Of a stretch of DNA of 64,000 bases, positions 24,671 to 34,056 are shown piece by piece. The stretch comes from Blautia sp. OF03-15BH (lineage in GTDB: Bacteria > Bacillota > Clostridia > Lachnospirales > Lachnospiraceae): positions 165,770 through 229,769 of the forward strand of contig NZ_QSCM01000004.1 of assembly GCF_003463065.1 (NCBI RefSeq), given 5' to 3'. Below the pieces are notes generated by a model. That model ran no database searches. It saw only the letters and a list, made by a program, of their open reading frames with translations, and was not told the origin of the DNA. The position numbers and the translations under genes were made by a program. Numbering within the stretch: the stretch's first letter is position 1; each line of letters opens with the position of its first letter.

Positions 24671-27478
24671 TCAGCAGACAAACGAAAGATGACTTCCTTC
24701 CCGGTCTTTGCAGATGACAAGCTTCCGGTCCAGCTGTTTTTTCAGCTCCTCCACATGGGAGATGATCCCCACCTGCCGTTCCTCTCCCGCCAGTTCCCGG
24801 AGCACCCGGATCGCCTGCTCTCTGGATTCTTCATCCAGGGAACCAAAGCCCTCGTCGATAAACATGGCCTCCAGACGTACTTTTCCTGCGGTCCGCTGAA
24901 CGATATCTGCCATGCCAAGTGCCATGGCCAGGGCTGCCATAAAGGATTCTCCTCCGGAAAGAGTCCTTACATCGCGGATCGAATCGGTCACACAACTATA
25001 GACATCCAGATCCAGTCCCACTTCTCCCTGGAGCTTCAGATCACTGATATCCCGGCATTTCAGGTAGAATTTCCGGTCTGTCATGAGCTCCAGCCTCCGG
25101 TTCGCTTCCTGGATGATGGCGTGGAAATACCGACGCTGCACATAGGTCTGAAAATCCAAGCCGGCCGCCTGTCTCCGTTTTCCGTTGGCGATCCGGTCCA
25201 GACGGCCGACCATACCGTATTTTTCCGTCAGTTCTTCCCTTTTTTGGAGAAGAACCGTAAGCTTCTTCTCTGCGGCCTCATTTTTCCGGTGGAGGTGATC
25301 CAGTTCCCTTTCTTCGTCCTCCAGAGTTTCTTTCTTTTCTTTCAGCTCCAAAAGGCTTTCCGGCAGGATCCCGTTCTTTTCCTCTGCTTCCAGAGCCACT
25401 GTCAGGCGCTTCTCCTCCTCCTTCTCGCTTTCCAGGGCACCGGAGCGCCGGTTCCGTTCCTCCAGGATCTGATCGAGAGCCGCTTTGGAGCGGTCTGCCC
25501 CGGCTCTGAGCGTCTGTTTTTCCTGGACAAGAGCCTGATAGACCGCCTCGGCCTTTCGTTTTTCCGGATAGGGAAGACGGCTCTTTTTCAGCTCCAGCTC
25601 CTTTCGAGCCAGTTCACAGGAAACCCGGGCCTTCTCGAGTTCTGCCCTGCTTGTCTCCAGTTTTTCTTCCAGCGCAGCAGCCTCCGTCTCCAGAACCTTC
25701 AGCCTTTCTTTTCCTGCTTCCAGGCGTTTCTTTTTCCTAAGAAGCTCCTCGCGGCGTTTTTGCAGAGTCCTGCCCTCATCGTCAAGAGCCAGCTCCTTTT
25801 CCCGGCGTTTTGCCCGGTCTTCCTCTTTCCAGGAAAGCGGCTTTGGGAACCATCGGGCACTCTCCTCCTTCAGATGGGCATTTTCCACCTGAAAACGCTG
25901 TTTTTCGGCTACAAAGCCTTCCTTTAATGCGTTCAGCTCCCCCTGGAGTCTTTCTGCCTTTTCCTTTGCCGCATCCACTTTTTCCTGCGTCACATCCTGG
26001 CGGACCGCCTTTGCCGGAGCCGGGTGTTCCCGGGAACCGCAGACCGGACAGGGCTCTCCCTCTTTTAGCTGTCCGGCGATCAGCCCTACCTGTTCCGCCA
26101 GAAAGCAGGTATAGAGCTCGTTATACTCCTCCGCCTGCATTTTATAACGGCTCAATCCCTGCTCCGCAGCTGCTTTTTTCTTCCGCAAAGAGGCTTCCAG
26201 CTTCTGAAGAAGCTCCTGCAGATCCTTCAGGTCTGTGCAGGCCTCCCTTGCAAGACTCAGCTCCCGGAGGCGTTTTTCAAGGTCCGGGATTTCCTTTTCC
26301 GCCCCTTCCAGAGACTCCTGCTCTTTTTTAAGTTCTTCTGCTTCTTCTTTTCCGTTTTTCCGTTTCTCCTGCCAGAAATTCTGAACATTTTCCAGCTTTT
26401 TCTGGTCCGTTTCTGCTCTTTTCAGCCTTCCCTCGAGATTTTCCAGTTCTTCATAATCCGGAAGGAGACTCTTGATCTGAAGAAGCTCCGCTTCCACCTG
26501 AGCGCCGCGGGTCTCCAACGCTTTTTCTGCCCTTTCGGCCGTCTCTTTCAGCTCCTGTTCTTTTCGTTTTTCCTCCAGAAGCCAGCTTTCATGCGCTGCC
26601 ATCCGGTCTTTACAGTCTGTTTTCCGTTTCAGGAGCTCCTGATAAAGCTCTTTTTTCCGGATCTCCTTCTGAACCGTCTCTGTCTGCCCTTTCAGAAGGA
26701 ACCGTTTTTCTGCAAGCTCCTGCTGCACCGCTTCAATGGTCTGCTTTGTACAACCGTTCCAGTCTTCCTCCTTCTCCGCCAGAGCCTGAAGCTCCTCCGC
26801 CCTCTCGCTTCCCGGCAGGGCAGAAAGAGCATCCAGTTCACGAAGGCAGTCCTTACGGTTCTCCGAAAGCGCCTCTTCCAGGTTACCTGCCTCTTCCCGA
26901 AGCTTCGCCTGGATCCTTCCATAGATCCTGGTATTGAAGATTTTTCCGAAAATCTCTTTCCGCTCTCTGGATGGAGCCAGAAGAAGCCTGAGAAAATCCC
27001 CCTGGGCGATCATGGCAATCTGAAGAAACTGACTGGCATCCAGACCTACGATCTCTACGATCTTCCTGTTTGTTTCCGGGATCTTTCCTTTAAAAATACT
27101 GCCGTCGGGAAGCGTCAGTTCCACTCCTGCGCCTTCTCTTGTCATGGCATAGACGCCTTCTTTGTTCTTTCTTCTGCTTCTCCGCTGATATGCAGGATTT
27201 CTCCGGACGGTATACTGCTCCTTTCCTGCCAGAAAGGTAAGCTCCACATAAGTAGGCGTCTCATCGGAGGCATACTGGCTCCGCATCATTTCCCCGTCCC
27301 GTTTTCCGCCGCTGGTCTCATCAAAAAGACAAAAGGTGATGGCATCAAAGATCGTGGTTTTTCCTGCCCCCGTATCTCCGGTAATGAGAAAAATGCCGCT
27401 GCCGATCCTTTCAAAGTCCACGATCTCCGTTCCGCCATAAGAACCAAAGGCGGACAGCGTGAGTTTCAAAGGTTTCAT
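24671..27478 (-). CDS. sbcC: SbcC-type DNA repair ATPase (exonuclease subunit)
   Basis: A 935-residue SMC-like ATPase of the SbcCD (Mre11/Rad50-like) nuclease that opens DNA hairpins and processes blocked ends. Walker A is ITGDTGAGKTTIFDAI (about 33-48). Long Glu/Lys/Leu-rich coiled coils flank a zinc-hook CPVCG near residue 472. The C-terminal ATPase half carries RTLSGGESFMAALAMALG and MFIDEGFGSLDEES. It overlaps sbcD by 4 bp, as usual, so the two are translationally coupled. Confidence 0.96.
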   Translation of the reverse strand: MKPLKLTLSAFGSYGGTEIVDFERIGSGIFLITGDTGAGKTTIFDAITFCLFDETSGGKRDGEMMRSQYASDETPTYVELTFLAGKEQYTVRRNPAYQRRSRRKNKEGVYAMTREGAGVELTLPDGSIFKGKIPETNRKIVEIVGLDASQFLQIAMIAQGDFLRLLLAPSRERKEIFGKIFNTRIYGRIQAKLREEAGNLEEALSENRKDCLRELDALSALPGSERAEELQALAEKEEDWNGCTKQTIEAVQQELAEKRFLLKGQTETVQKEIRKKELYQELLKRKTDCKDRMAAHESWLLEEKRKEQELKETAERAEKALETRGAQVEAELLQIKSLLPDYEELENLEGRLKRAETDQKKLENVQNFWQEKRKNGKEEAEELKKEQESLEGAEKEIPDLEKRLRELSLAREACTDLKDLQELLQKLEASLRKKKAAAEQGLSRYKMQAEEYNELYTCFLAEQVGLIAGQLKEGEPCPVCGSREHPAPAKAVRQDVTQEKVDAAKEKAERLQGELNALKEGFVAEKQRFQVENAHLKEESARWFPKPLSWKEEDRAKRREKELALDDEGRTLQKRREELLRKKKRLEAGKERLKVLETEAAALEEKLETSRAELEKARVSCELARKELELKKSRLPYPEKRKAEAVYQALVQEKQTLRAGADRSKAALDQILEERNRRSGALESEKEEEKRLTVALEAEEKNGILPESLLELKEKKETLEDEERELDHLHRKNEAAEKKLTVLLQKREELTEKYGMVGRLDRIANGKRRQAAGLDFQTYVQRRYFHAIIQEANRRLELMTDRKFYLKCRDISDLKLQGEVGLDLDVYSCVTDSIRDVRTLSGGESFMAALAMALGMADIVQRTAGKVRLEAMFIDEGFGSLDEESREQAIRVLRELAGEERQVGIISHVEELKKQLDRKLVICKDREGSHLSFVC

Positions 27479-28638
27479 ATCTCCTCCCTCGCTTTCTCCA
27501 GTATCCGGCTCATAAAGGCCTCCTCTTTTTCATCTGGTGCCACACCCTGCACTTCTTCATAGAAGGTTCGAAATACCGACAGCGGATCTTCCACTTTCAG
27601 GTCTTTTTCCGACTCTTCCATAAAGTTTCGGGTCCTCCGGTTCTCTATGCGGTATTCCAGCAGATATTCATAAGCCTTCTGAAGCCGCTCTCCGGGCCGG
27701 TAAAGCTCCTCTTCATCTGTCAGCGTCACACTGACAAAATCACCGGAGCCTTCTTCTTCTGCCTTTTTCAGCACTTCTTCCAGTGTGCCTTTTATCCGGC
27801 GTACATCCCTCATGGGATGAAGAGGCAGCGTTTCGATGAGGGGGTCTGTTCCCTTCTCTCCCAGTGTCACCATCGTGATGGATTTTTCCTGTTTTTCTTC
27901 GCTGAGGGAGTATTTCAGCGGTGTCCCGCAATAACGGATATGGGGAGATTTTACCTTCTGCGGCCCGTGAATATGCCCCAGCGCCACATAGTTGAAAGGT
28001 TCCACCAGAGAAACATCCACACTGTCCAGTCCTCCGATATTCAGAGAAGCCTGCTCTGAATCCGAGGTCTCGGGACCGGTACTGCCGTTCTTGTAAAACT
28101 GATGGGAAAGAAGCACATTTCTTTCAGAAAAATCAAGATTTTCCCGTTCCAGGATCCGCCGGACAGCCGTCTCATAATCATTGATCTCTTCCCCCGGAAA
28201 AAGCCGGCGCACATAAGCCGGCTTCAAAAAAGGAAGCAGATAAAAATGGACCGGACCAAAATCATCGGTCAGCGTTATTTTTTTCAGGTACTCATCCTCT
28301 CTTTCCGGAGCTGAGACAGCGATGTGGATCTGATGCTTTTCCAGAAACCCACTGGCATAATCCAGCCGTTCGGCAGAGTCATGGTTTCCGGCAATGAGAA
28401 GCACCGGGATCTGCGGTGTGATCTCTGAAAGACCGGTGAGAAATTCGTCCAGCACCGTATACGCCTCTCCGGAAGGGATGGAACGGTCAAATACATCCCC
28501 TGCGATCAGAATGGCATCCGGACGGTATTCCTTCGCCCGCTCCGTGATCTCCTTTAAAACCGCTCTCTGATCCGGAAGCAGACTGTAGGAATAAAGCTGT
28601 TTGCCGATATGAAGATCCGATATATGAAAAAAACGCAT
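27475..28638 (-). CDS. sbcD: SbcD-type exonuclease subunit
   Basis: A 387-residue Mre11-like nuclease. The metallophosphoesterase motifs appear in order: SDLHIG (about 7-12), AGDVFDR, GNHDS, and GHIHG near the middle, followed by a capping domain and a C-terminal region that contacts SbcC. The gene starts 14 bp after the ABC-2 permease gene, so sbcDC is the distal part of a four-gene operon. Confidence 0.96.
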   Translation of the reverse strand: MRFFHISDLHIGKQLYSYSLLPDQRAVLKEITERAKEYRPDAILIAGDVFDRSIPSGEAYTVLDEFLTGLSEITPQIPVLLIAGNHDSAERLDYASGFLEKHQIHIAVSAPEREDEYLKKITLTDDFGPVHFYLLPFLKPAYVRRLFPGEEINDYETAVRRILERENLDFSERNVLLSHQFYKNGSTGPETSDSEQASLNIGGLDSVDVSLVEPFNYVALGHIHGPQKVKSPHIRYCGTPLKYSLSEEKQEKSITMVTLGEKGTDPLIETLPLHPMRDVRRIKGTLEEVLKKAEEEGSGDFVSVTLTDEEELYRPGERLQKAYEYLLEYRIENRRTRNFMEESEKDLKVEDPLSVFRTFYEEVQGVAPDEKEEAFMSRILEKAREEI

Positions 28639-28652
28639 GGTTTCCCTCCTTC

Positions 28653-29276
28653 TTAACAGAACTTTTTCTCACAGATATTCATGGAAAAAACCATCGATAC
28701 CAGGAAAAGCCAGAATGAAACAGCTGCTCCTCCCCAGAGCACCTCACCGGATAACACGATCCGCCAGGCTGCGGAATTTTCTCCTGTAATCCTGGTGGAA
28801 ACAGCCACAGCCGCGATTGCCAGGCCTGCCAGAAAGAGATAGCCCAGCTTTGCTTTTCCGATGCCAAATCTGTAGATCAGCGGAAGCTGAAACGCAGGAA
28901 AAAGAAGACCTACGATCAGGATCACCGGCAAAAGCTCCTGAAGGACAGAACCATTCGTTCCTCCGATGAAGTTGAAGATCAGATTGATCAGAATGCCGGA
29001 AAGCAGGCCGGCTGCTGAAAGCATGTATTTTTCCGCTGTCTGTATTTTTCTGGAAACAGGCAGGAGCACACCGTAGCTGTTCCATTTTGCCTGCTCTTCC
29101 AGTCCCAGCAGCGTCAGTACCGCCATAGAAAGGTAAAGGGAGCTTAAAAGAGAAAAGAAAAATACATTTTCTTCCATATTGATAACACCAAACAGGGCAA
29201 AGATCACCGTAAAGCCAAAGTACATCTTTCCCTTTTTCATAAGCATCCGAAGATCTTTATACAAAAGTGCTTTCAT
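28653..29276 (-). CDS. ABC-2 type permease
   Basis: A 207-residue membrane protein with about six hydrophobic segments and the typical start MKALLYKDLRMLMKKGK of ABC-2 permeases. The ATG at 29276 overlaps the stop of the preceding ATPase gene by 4 bp; a longer open frame upstream lies inside the ATPase gene and is not credible. It forms an export-type ABC system with the adjacent ATPase. The substrate is unknown; similar GntR-linked pairs in Clostridia relate to cell-envelope stress. Confidence 0.85.
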   Translation of the reverse strand: MKALLYKDLRMLMKKGKMYFGFTVIFALFGVINMEENVFFFSLLSSLYLSMAVLTLLGLEEQAKWNSYGVLLPVSRKIQTAEKYMLSAAGLLSGILINLIFNFIGGTNGSVLQELLPVILIVGLLFPAFQLPLIYRFGIGKAKLGYLFLAGLAIAAVAVSTRITGENSAAWRIVLSGEVLWGGAAVSFWLFLVSMVFSMNICEKKFC

Positions 29277-30139
29277 CGTTTCACCGCCTCCTTCGTCAGA
29301 TATTCCATGATCGTCGTAAGTGCCGGAACTTCCACCGGAAGCTCTGCTGCCAGCTCTTTTGGCAGAGCAGCCCGTTCCAGGAGAAGACAGCCGCCGTTTT
29401 CCGTCCGGCGGATGCCGCACCAGGCACTTCTTGGAACCAGCTCCAGCTTCTCATCGGAAGCCTCCAGAAAACCGTACCGTTTTCTGAGCGTTTCCTGGCT
29501 TTCCGCAAAGATCAGTCTTCCTTTATAAAGGAAGGCCAGGTTATCACAATTCTTTTCTGCTTCTTCCGGCTGCTCCGTGAAGGACAGGACTCCCTGATCC
29601 TCCTGTTTTCCAAATTCCCGAAAAAGATTTTCTGCCAGCTCACGGTCCTCCTGCTCCAGTCCCTTCAATGGTTCATCCAGCAAAAGAAGCTTTGGCTCAT
29701 GACAAAGCGCCGCCAGGATCCGCACTTTCTGCCCTGCTCCCCTGGTAAGCTCCTTCAGTGGTCTGGTAAGTGACAGGGAAAAACGGTCTGCCAGTTCAAA
29801 GAAACAGGCTTCCTGCCAGTTTTTATAACAGCCCTTCAGGATTTTATTGATCTCCTTTGCATTCAGGCAATCCGGGAAACCACCCTCCGCCGGAACGATC
29901 CCACAATATTCCAGCATTTTGCTTCTGTCCTTTCCGGTCTCTTTTCCGAAAAATTTCACCGTCCCTGCTTCCGGCCGGATCTGTCCGGTGAGGATTTTCA
30001 GAAGCGTGGTCTTTCCGGAACCGTAAGCGCCCATGACTCCCATGCTGCTCCCTGCTTCCAGAGAAAAACTCACCGGTTCCAGCGTGAACTCTTTATATTT
30101 CTTTGTGACTGCTTCGATCTCCAGTATTTTTCTGCCCAT
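29273..30139 (-). CDS. ABC transporter ATP-binding protein
   Basis: A 288-residue ATPase with Walker A MGAYGSGKTTLLKIL, Walker B LLLLDEPLKG and a degenerate signature TRGAGQKVRI in place of LSGGQ. The C-terminal 60 residues extend beyond the core domain, as in ABC-2-coupled ATPases. The start is the ATG at 30139 with AAAGGAG upstream; the promoter lies further upstream, ruling out the longer open frame. It is first gene of the operon ATPase-permease-sbcD-sbcC. Confidence 0.88.
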   Translation of the reverse strand: MGRKILEIEAVTKKYKEFTLEPVSFSLEAGSSMGVMGAYGSGKTTLLKILTGQIRPEAGTVKFFGKETGKDRSKMLEYCGIVPAEGGFPDCLNAKEINKILKGCYKNWQEACFFELADRFSLSLTRPLKELTRGAGQKVRILAALCHEPKLLLLDEPLKGLEQEDRELAENLFREFGKQEDQGVLSFTEQPEEAEKNCDNLAFLYKGRLIFAESQETLRKRYGFLEASDEKLELVPRSAWCGIRRTENGGCLLLERAALPKELAAELPVEVPALTTIMEYLTKEAVKR

Positions 30140-30179
30140 AATGACTCCTTTCCCCAAACGTTTTGTTCGTGTATAAACA

Positions 30180-30208
30180 AGGATAAACAGGATCCTTTGG
30201 ATTGTCAA
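30180..30208 (-). promoter_or_regulatory. SigA-type promoter of the ABC-sbcDC operon
   Basis: On the minus strand there is TTGACA (30203-30208), 17-bp spacer and TATCCT (30180-30185). Confidence 0.72.
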
Positions 30209-30308
30209 CCGCCATTTTTACCGGATCCCATACCTTTCTTCCGCAAAATCACTCTTTACCGGAAACCCCTGTCTGTGATAGGATAAAAGCAGAAAAAAGG
30301 AGGTCTTT

Positions 30309-30662
30309 ATGCAGCAGACAGATGAAACATTTTTAACGACAACGCAGGAGCCATTAAAGCTCTCCATCGCCGTTTCCCGGTATTTTTCAGGTGAAACCAT
30401 CGATCCCTCCCTCAAAGAGCGCTATGAGAAATTTTTAAGACAGCGCAGCCGGGCGGCAATGCTTCATATCATCAAAAACGGATCGTTTCAGGAAATGGTA
30501 AAAATGGCCGAGGGCGGTTTTCTCTCTCACCGCCTTTACCAGGAAGCGATCCTGAAAACGGCAGATGCCGGACAGACAGAAATGACAGTCTATCTTCTCC
30601 GTCATCGGGAACGCCTGGATCCGGCCACGGAAGAAAACGATCCCTTTGCCCTTGATTTCTGA
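30309..30662 (+). CDS. Small protein of unknown function linked to VWA/MoxR genes
   Basis: A 117-residue soluble protein, not recognised. The second half (about 50-105; MAEGGFLSHRLYQEAILKTA and TEMTVYLLRHRERL) has helix-turn-helix pairs with the spacing of ankyrin-type helices, but no clear consensus. A strong AAAAGGAGG site precedes the ATG. It is 11 bp upstream of the VWA-like gene and divergent from the ABC-sbcDC operon, so it is the first gene of a three-gene unit and may be an adaptor of that system. Confidence 0.75.
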   Translation: MQQTDETFLTTTQEPLKLSIAVSRYFSGETIDPSLKERYEKFLRQRSRAAMLHIIKNGSFQEMVKMAEGGFLSHRLYQEAILKTADAGQTEMTVYLLRHRERLDPATEENDPFALDF

Positions 30663-30673
30663 GGAGGCAGTCC

Positions 30674-32035
30674 ATGAAAACCCTTGACCAGCAGATCCTT
30701 TCCTGTATGACCGTCCGGCTGACCGAACGGTTTCCAGGTCTCAGTCCCGCTTTTTCCCTTCTCTCTTTTCAGGAAACCGTGGAAAAAGAAACCGGAACTG
30801 ACGGAAGTTCTTTTTATTATGAGAAAAACCTTCTTCGAAAAGCCTTTCTCGAAGACCGTCTGGATTTTCTCTTTCTCCACACACTCAGCCATGTGCTTTT
30901 TCTTCATTTTCTTCCGGAAGCTTCCGTGGAACAGGAAATCTGGAATCTGGCAGCAGACACGGCTGCCTCTTATTTTGTCGATACTTATCTCCTGCCGGAA
31001 AGTCCGGGGAGTCCGGAACGCAGAAAGATCTATTCTGGACTGCCGGTCGGTGCCAGAAGTGCAGAAAAGCTTTATTCCTTCCTGCTGGAGATACCGGCAG
31101 AGGAACGGCAGCGCTTTCTCTGCTGTCAGGCGGATGACCACCGGCACTGGTTTTCCGGTGGAGATGAAGTCTTTGGCTCTTTTATGGGCGGTGATGGCAA
31201 CGAGGCTTCCACGAACGGTTCCGGCGGCACTTCCTGTCCTAAGAGTCCTTCCGCTTCCCGTACCGGACAGCTTCAGCGGATCCAGAAAACACTGGAGCTT
31301 CTCTCTCTTTCTCCCCTCACACCCTCTCTCCGGAAAAAAAGCCGCCGCGGAGCTGCTCCCGGCAGCCGTCTGGAGTGGCTTCTTCTTGAGAAAAAAGGGA
31401 GTTATGACTTCCGCCGCTATCTCCGCCGTCTCACCATCACCCGGGAAGAGACAAAACCGGATCTTGACAGCTTTGACTATATCCCGTACTGCTACGGACT
31501 TTCACAGCCGGAAAAGTTTTTCTTTCTGGAACCGCTGGAATACCGGGATTCCACAAAGGTACAGGAACTGGTCATCGCCATCGACACCTCCGGCTCCTGT
31601 TCCCTTGAGACCGTCAGCCGTTTCCTTTCCGAGACACTCTCCATTCTTTCTTCCAAAGAACATTTCTTTGAAAAAATGAATGTCCATCTGATCCAGTGCG
31701 ATTCCGCCATTCAGGAGCATACGGTCATTCATTCGGTGGACGAATGGAAATCCAATTCCGGCAGGATCCGAATCCTCGGCCGTGGAGGTACCGATTTTAC
31801 TCCTGTTTTTTCTTATGTAAAAAAGCTTCAGGAAAAAGGCGAGCTTACACACTTAAAGGGACTTCTCTATTTCACTGACGGCGACGGTATTTATCCTTCC
31901 ACTCCGCCGCCCTATGAAACGGCTTTCGTTTTCACGGATTTTTCCTTTCTGAATTACCAGGTCCCAGCTTTTATCACAAAACTCTGCCTGGACACAGACC
32001 AGGCCGGAAATGAGGTTTTTCAATATGAACATTAA
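30674..32035 (+). CDS. VWA-like domain protein with degenerate metallopeptidase region
   Basis: A 453-residue protein. The N-terminal half (about 1-150) matches the putative metallopeptidase region found with VWA-like domains, but its helix reads HTLSHVLFLHF, lacking the Glu of HExxH, so catalysis is doubtful. The C-terminal VWA-like domain (about 290-445) has the MIDAS motif DTSGS and the GGTDFTP loop. Such proteins work with MoxR/RavA-type AAA ATPases as metal-dependent substrate adaptors. The following ATPase gene overlaps its 3' end. Confidence 0.88.
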   Translation: MKTLDQQILSCMTVRLTERFPGLSPAFSLLSFQETVEKETGTDGSSFYYEKNLLRKAFLEDRLDFLFLHTLSHVLFLHFLPEASVEQEIWNLAADTAASYFVDTYLLPESPGSPERRKIYSGLPVGARSAEKLYSFLLEIPAEERQRFLCCQADDHRHWFSGGDEVFGSFMGGDGNEASTNGSGGTSCPKSPSASRTGQLQRIQKTLELLSLSPLTPSLRKKSRRGAAPGSRLEWLLLEKKGSYDFRRYLRRLTITREETKPDLDSFDYIPYCYGLSQPEKFFFLEPLEYRDSTKVQELVIAIDTSGSCSLETVSRFLSETLSILSSKEHFFEKMNVHLIQCDSAIQEHTVIHSVDEWKSNSGRIRILGRGGTDFTPVFSYVKKLQEKGELTHLKGLLYFTDGDGIYPSTPPPYETAFVFTDFSFLNYQVPAFITKLCLDTDQAGNEVFQYEH

Positions 32036-33509
32036 AGATGCAAAAGATGAGATCCGGCGCACCCTCCGCGCCTATACCGCCCCCGAAACTTATCGGATCC
32101 CCAGGGTCCACCAGCGCCCCATCCTTCTCATCGGCCCGCCCGGAATCGGCAAAACAGCCATTGTCGAACAGGTGGCCCTGGAATGTGGCGCCGGTTTTCT
32201 CTCCTATACGATGACCCATCACACCCGTCAGAGCGCCATCGGCCTTCCATTTCTCACGGAAAAGGAGTATCTGGGAAAGCATTTTTCTGTCACGGAATAT
32301 ACCATGAGTGAGATCATCGCCTCCGTCTACCAGTATATGGAAGACAGCGGCCACAAGACAGGCATTCTTTTCATCGATGAGATCAACTGTGTCTCGGAAA
32401 CTCTCACACCGGTCATGCTCCAGTTTCTTCAGAACAAAACTTTTGGAAATCATCCGGTACCGGAAGGGTGGCTCATCGTGGCAGCCGGAAACCCTCCGGA
32501 ATATAATCAGTCCGTACGGGAGTTTGACATCGTCACCATGGACCGGGTCAAATACATGGAAATCGAAGCAGAACTCTCTGTCTGGCAGGATTACGCCAGA
32601 GATGCCGACATCCATCCGGCCATCCGTTCCTATCTTTCTCTTCACCCGGAGCATTTCTATGCTATGGAAGCCAATGCTGACGGCAGACATTTTGTCACAG
32701 CCCGCGGCTGGGAGGATCTGTCCTGTATCCTTTTTTCCTACGAATCTCTGGGAGAACCGGTAACCGGGCTCCTTTTCAGCGAATATCTCCGGAAAGAGAA
32801 CATCGCCCGCAGTTTTTCACTCTATTACCGCTGGTATGAAAAGGAACAAAAAGACCCGAGGCTGGCAGATTTTCTTTCCGGCACGCTGGATACGGCTTCT
32901 TCTGCCGTTCTCAAAGAGGCACTGGACACGGCTTCTGTCGAGGAACGCTTCGCCGCCGCTTCCCTGACGGTTTCTTTTCTCCGGAATATCTTTGAACAGT
33001 GGTCAGCAGAAAAAGAACGGCTTCTCAAATACCGGGAGCTTTTTTCAGACTGGCATCGTCAGGAAACAGCGCTTCCCGTTTTTCTGAAAAAACGCCTGGA
33101 AAGCCTGTCCGTCCGTCAAAAAAACGGTCTGATCTCCATTTCCGATGCCCAATGGGAGCGTGAGATCCTAGAAAAGGCAGAAGATCTTACCCTCTCTTCC
33201 GTAAAAGACCGTTCCCTGAATGAAACGGTCCGTCAGTTCTACGAGGAGAAAAGAACGGCTTTTCAGACAACCGAAAAAAGGACAGCCGAAGCGGTACGCC
33301 TTGCCTGCTCTCTTTTTGATCCCGGCATTTCCGCTGATCCGCCCTCTCTTTACCTCATCACAGAGCTTTCTAAAAATCCTCTGTCCGCTTCTTTTCTCGG
33401 CTCTCACCCCGTAGAAGCCTATCTGGATGCCTCTTCCGCCCTTCTGGTCTCTGACCGGGAAGAAGCACTAAAAAAAGCCATCCGGGAAGTTAGCCCGGAC
33501 AGCCTCTGA
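32025..33509 (+). CDS. MoxR-like AAA+ ATPase
   Basis: A protein of about 494 residues. Walker A GPPGIGKTAIVEQ is at about 37-49, Walker B GILFIDEINCVS follows, then sensor-1 WLIVAAGNPPEYN. The C-terminal 220 residues are helical and family-specific. MoxR ATPases remodel protein complexes together with VWA partners. The start is placed at the ATG at 32025 (GAGG 8 bases upstream); the ATG at 32010 is possible. It overlaps the VWA gene by 11 bp, in the order small protein-VWA-ATPase. Confidence 0.9.
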   Translation: MNIKDAKDEIRRTLRAYTAPETYRIPRVHQRPILLIGPPGIGKTAIVEQVALECGAGFLSYTMTHHTRQSAIGLPFLTEKEYLGKHFSVTEYTMSEIIASVYQYMEDSGHKTGILFIDEINCVSETLTPVMLQFLQNKTFGNHPVPEGWLIVAAGNPPEYNQSVREFDIVTMDRVKYMEIEAELSVWQDYARDADIHPAIRSYLSLHPEHFYAMEANADGRHFVTARGWEDLSCILFSYESLGEPVTGLLFSEYLRKENIARSFSLYYRWYEKEQKDPRLADFLSGTLDTASSAVLKEALDTASVEERFAAASLTVSFLRNIFEQWSAEKERLLKYRELFSDWHRQETALPVFLKKRLESLSVRQKNGLISISDAQWEREILEKAEDLTLSSVKDRSLNETVRQFYEEKRTAFQTTEKRTAEAVRLACSLFDPGISADPPSLYLITELSKNPLSASFLGSHPVEAYLDASSALLVSDREEALKKAIREVSPDSL

Positions 33510-33518
33510 TTTTTCCTT

Positions 33519-34037
33519 TTATTTCTGACCTGTGGTGCTTCCGAAGCCTCCGTTTCGGAGCTCCACTGCGTCATCATCCACCGTGATGCCGTATTCCACA
33601 AAAATACCCTGCATAAAACCGGTGCCTTTCTCGATGCACACGACCTTTCCCTCTTTGGAATCATTGGTCAGCTTTGCAAAGATATGACCCTCATTATCGG
33701 AATAAAAATAATCGCTGTCGATGATACCTACGGTATTATTCAGCTGCAGGCGGAACTTAAATCCAAGTCCGCTTCTGGGATAAAGCTTTAATACCCAGCC
33801 CTCTTCCATCTCCACACGGATACCGGTTGGAATCTTCACCATTTCTCCCGGTTTCAGGATGATGTTAAAGGGCGTATAGAAATCATATCCTGCGGAGCCT
33901 CTGGTCGCCCGCTTCGGAAACTTCAGTTCCTCATAGACCGCCTTGATCTCGTCTTCTTTTGCCTCCGGAAATTCTCCCTTCCAGGCCTTCTCGAACTCGC
34001 CATAGCTTACTTTATGGAATTTCGCAATTTTCTTCAT
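33519..34037 (-). CDS. dut: dUTP diphosphatase-like nucleotidohydrolase
   Basis: A 172-residue trimeric dUTPase-fold enzyme converting dUTP to dUMP and PPi. Motifs in order: RGSAGYDFYTPF (motif 1), YPRSGLGFKF (motif 2), a motif 3 region around VGIIDSDYFY, and the C-terminal P-loop-like motif 5 GFGSTTGQ. The N-terminus is about 30 residues longer than the minimal enzyme. It lies 19 bp downstream of nrdG, forming a nucleotide-pool operon, and is convergent with the MoxR-like gene. Confidence 0.92.
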   Translation of the reverse strand: MKKIAKFHKVSYGEFEKAWKGEFPEAKEDEIKAVYEELKFPKRATRGSAGYDFYTPFNIILKPGEMVKIPTGIRVEMEEGWVLKLYPRSGLGFKFRLQLNNTVGIIDSDYFYSDNEGHIFAKLTNDSKEGKVVCIEKGTGFMQGIFVEYGITVDDDAVELRNGGFGSTTGQK

Positions 34038-34056
34038 TGATTGATCCTCCTCATGT

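Noticed and set aside
30139..30208. Longer N-terminus for the ABC ATPase at 29273
   Set aside because: The extension covers the -35 and -10 boxes and the Shine-Dalgarno site.
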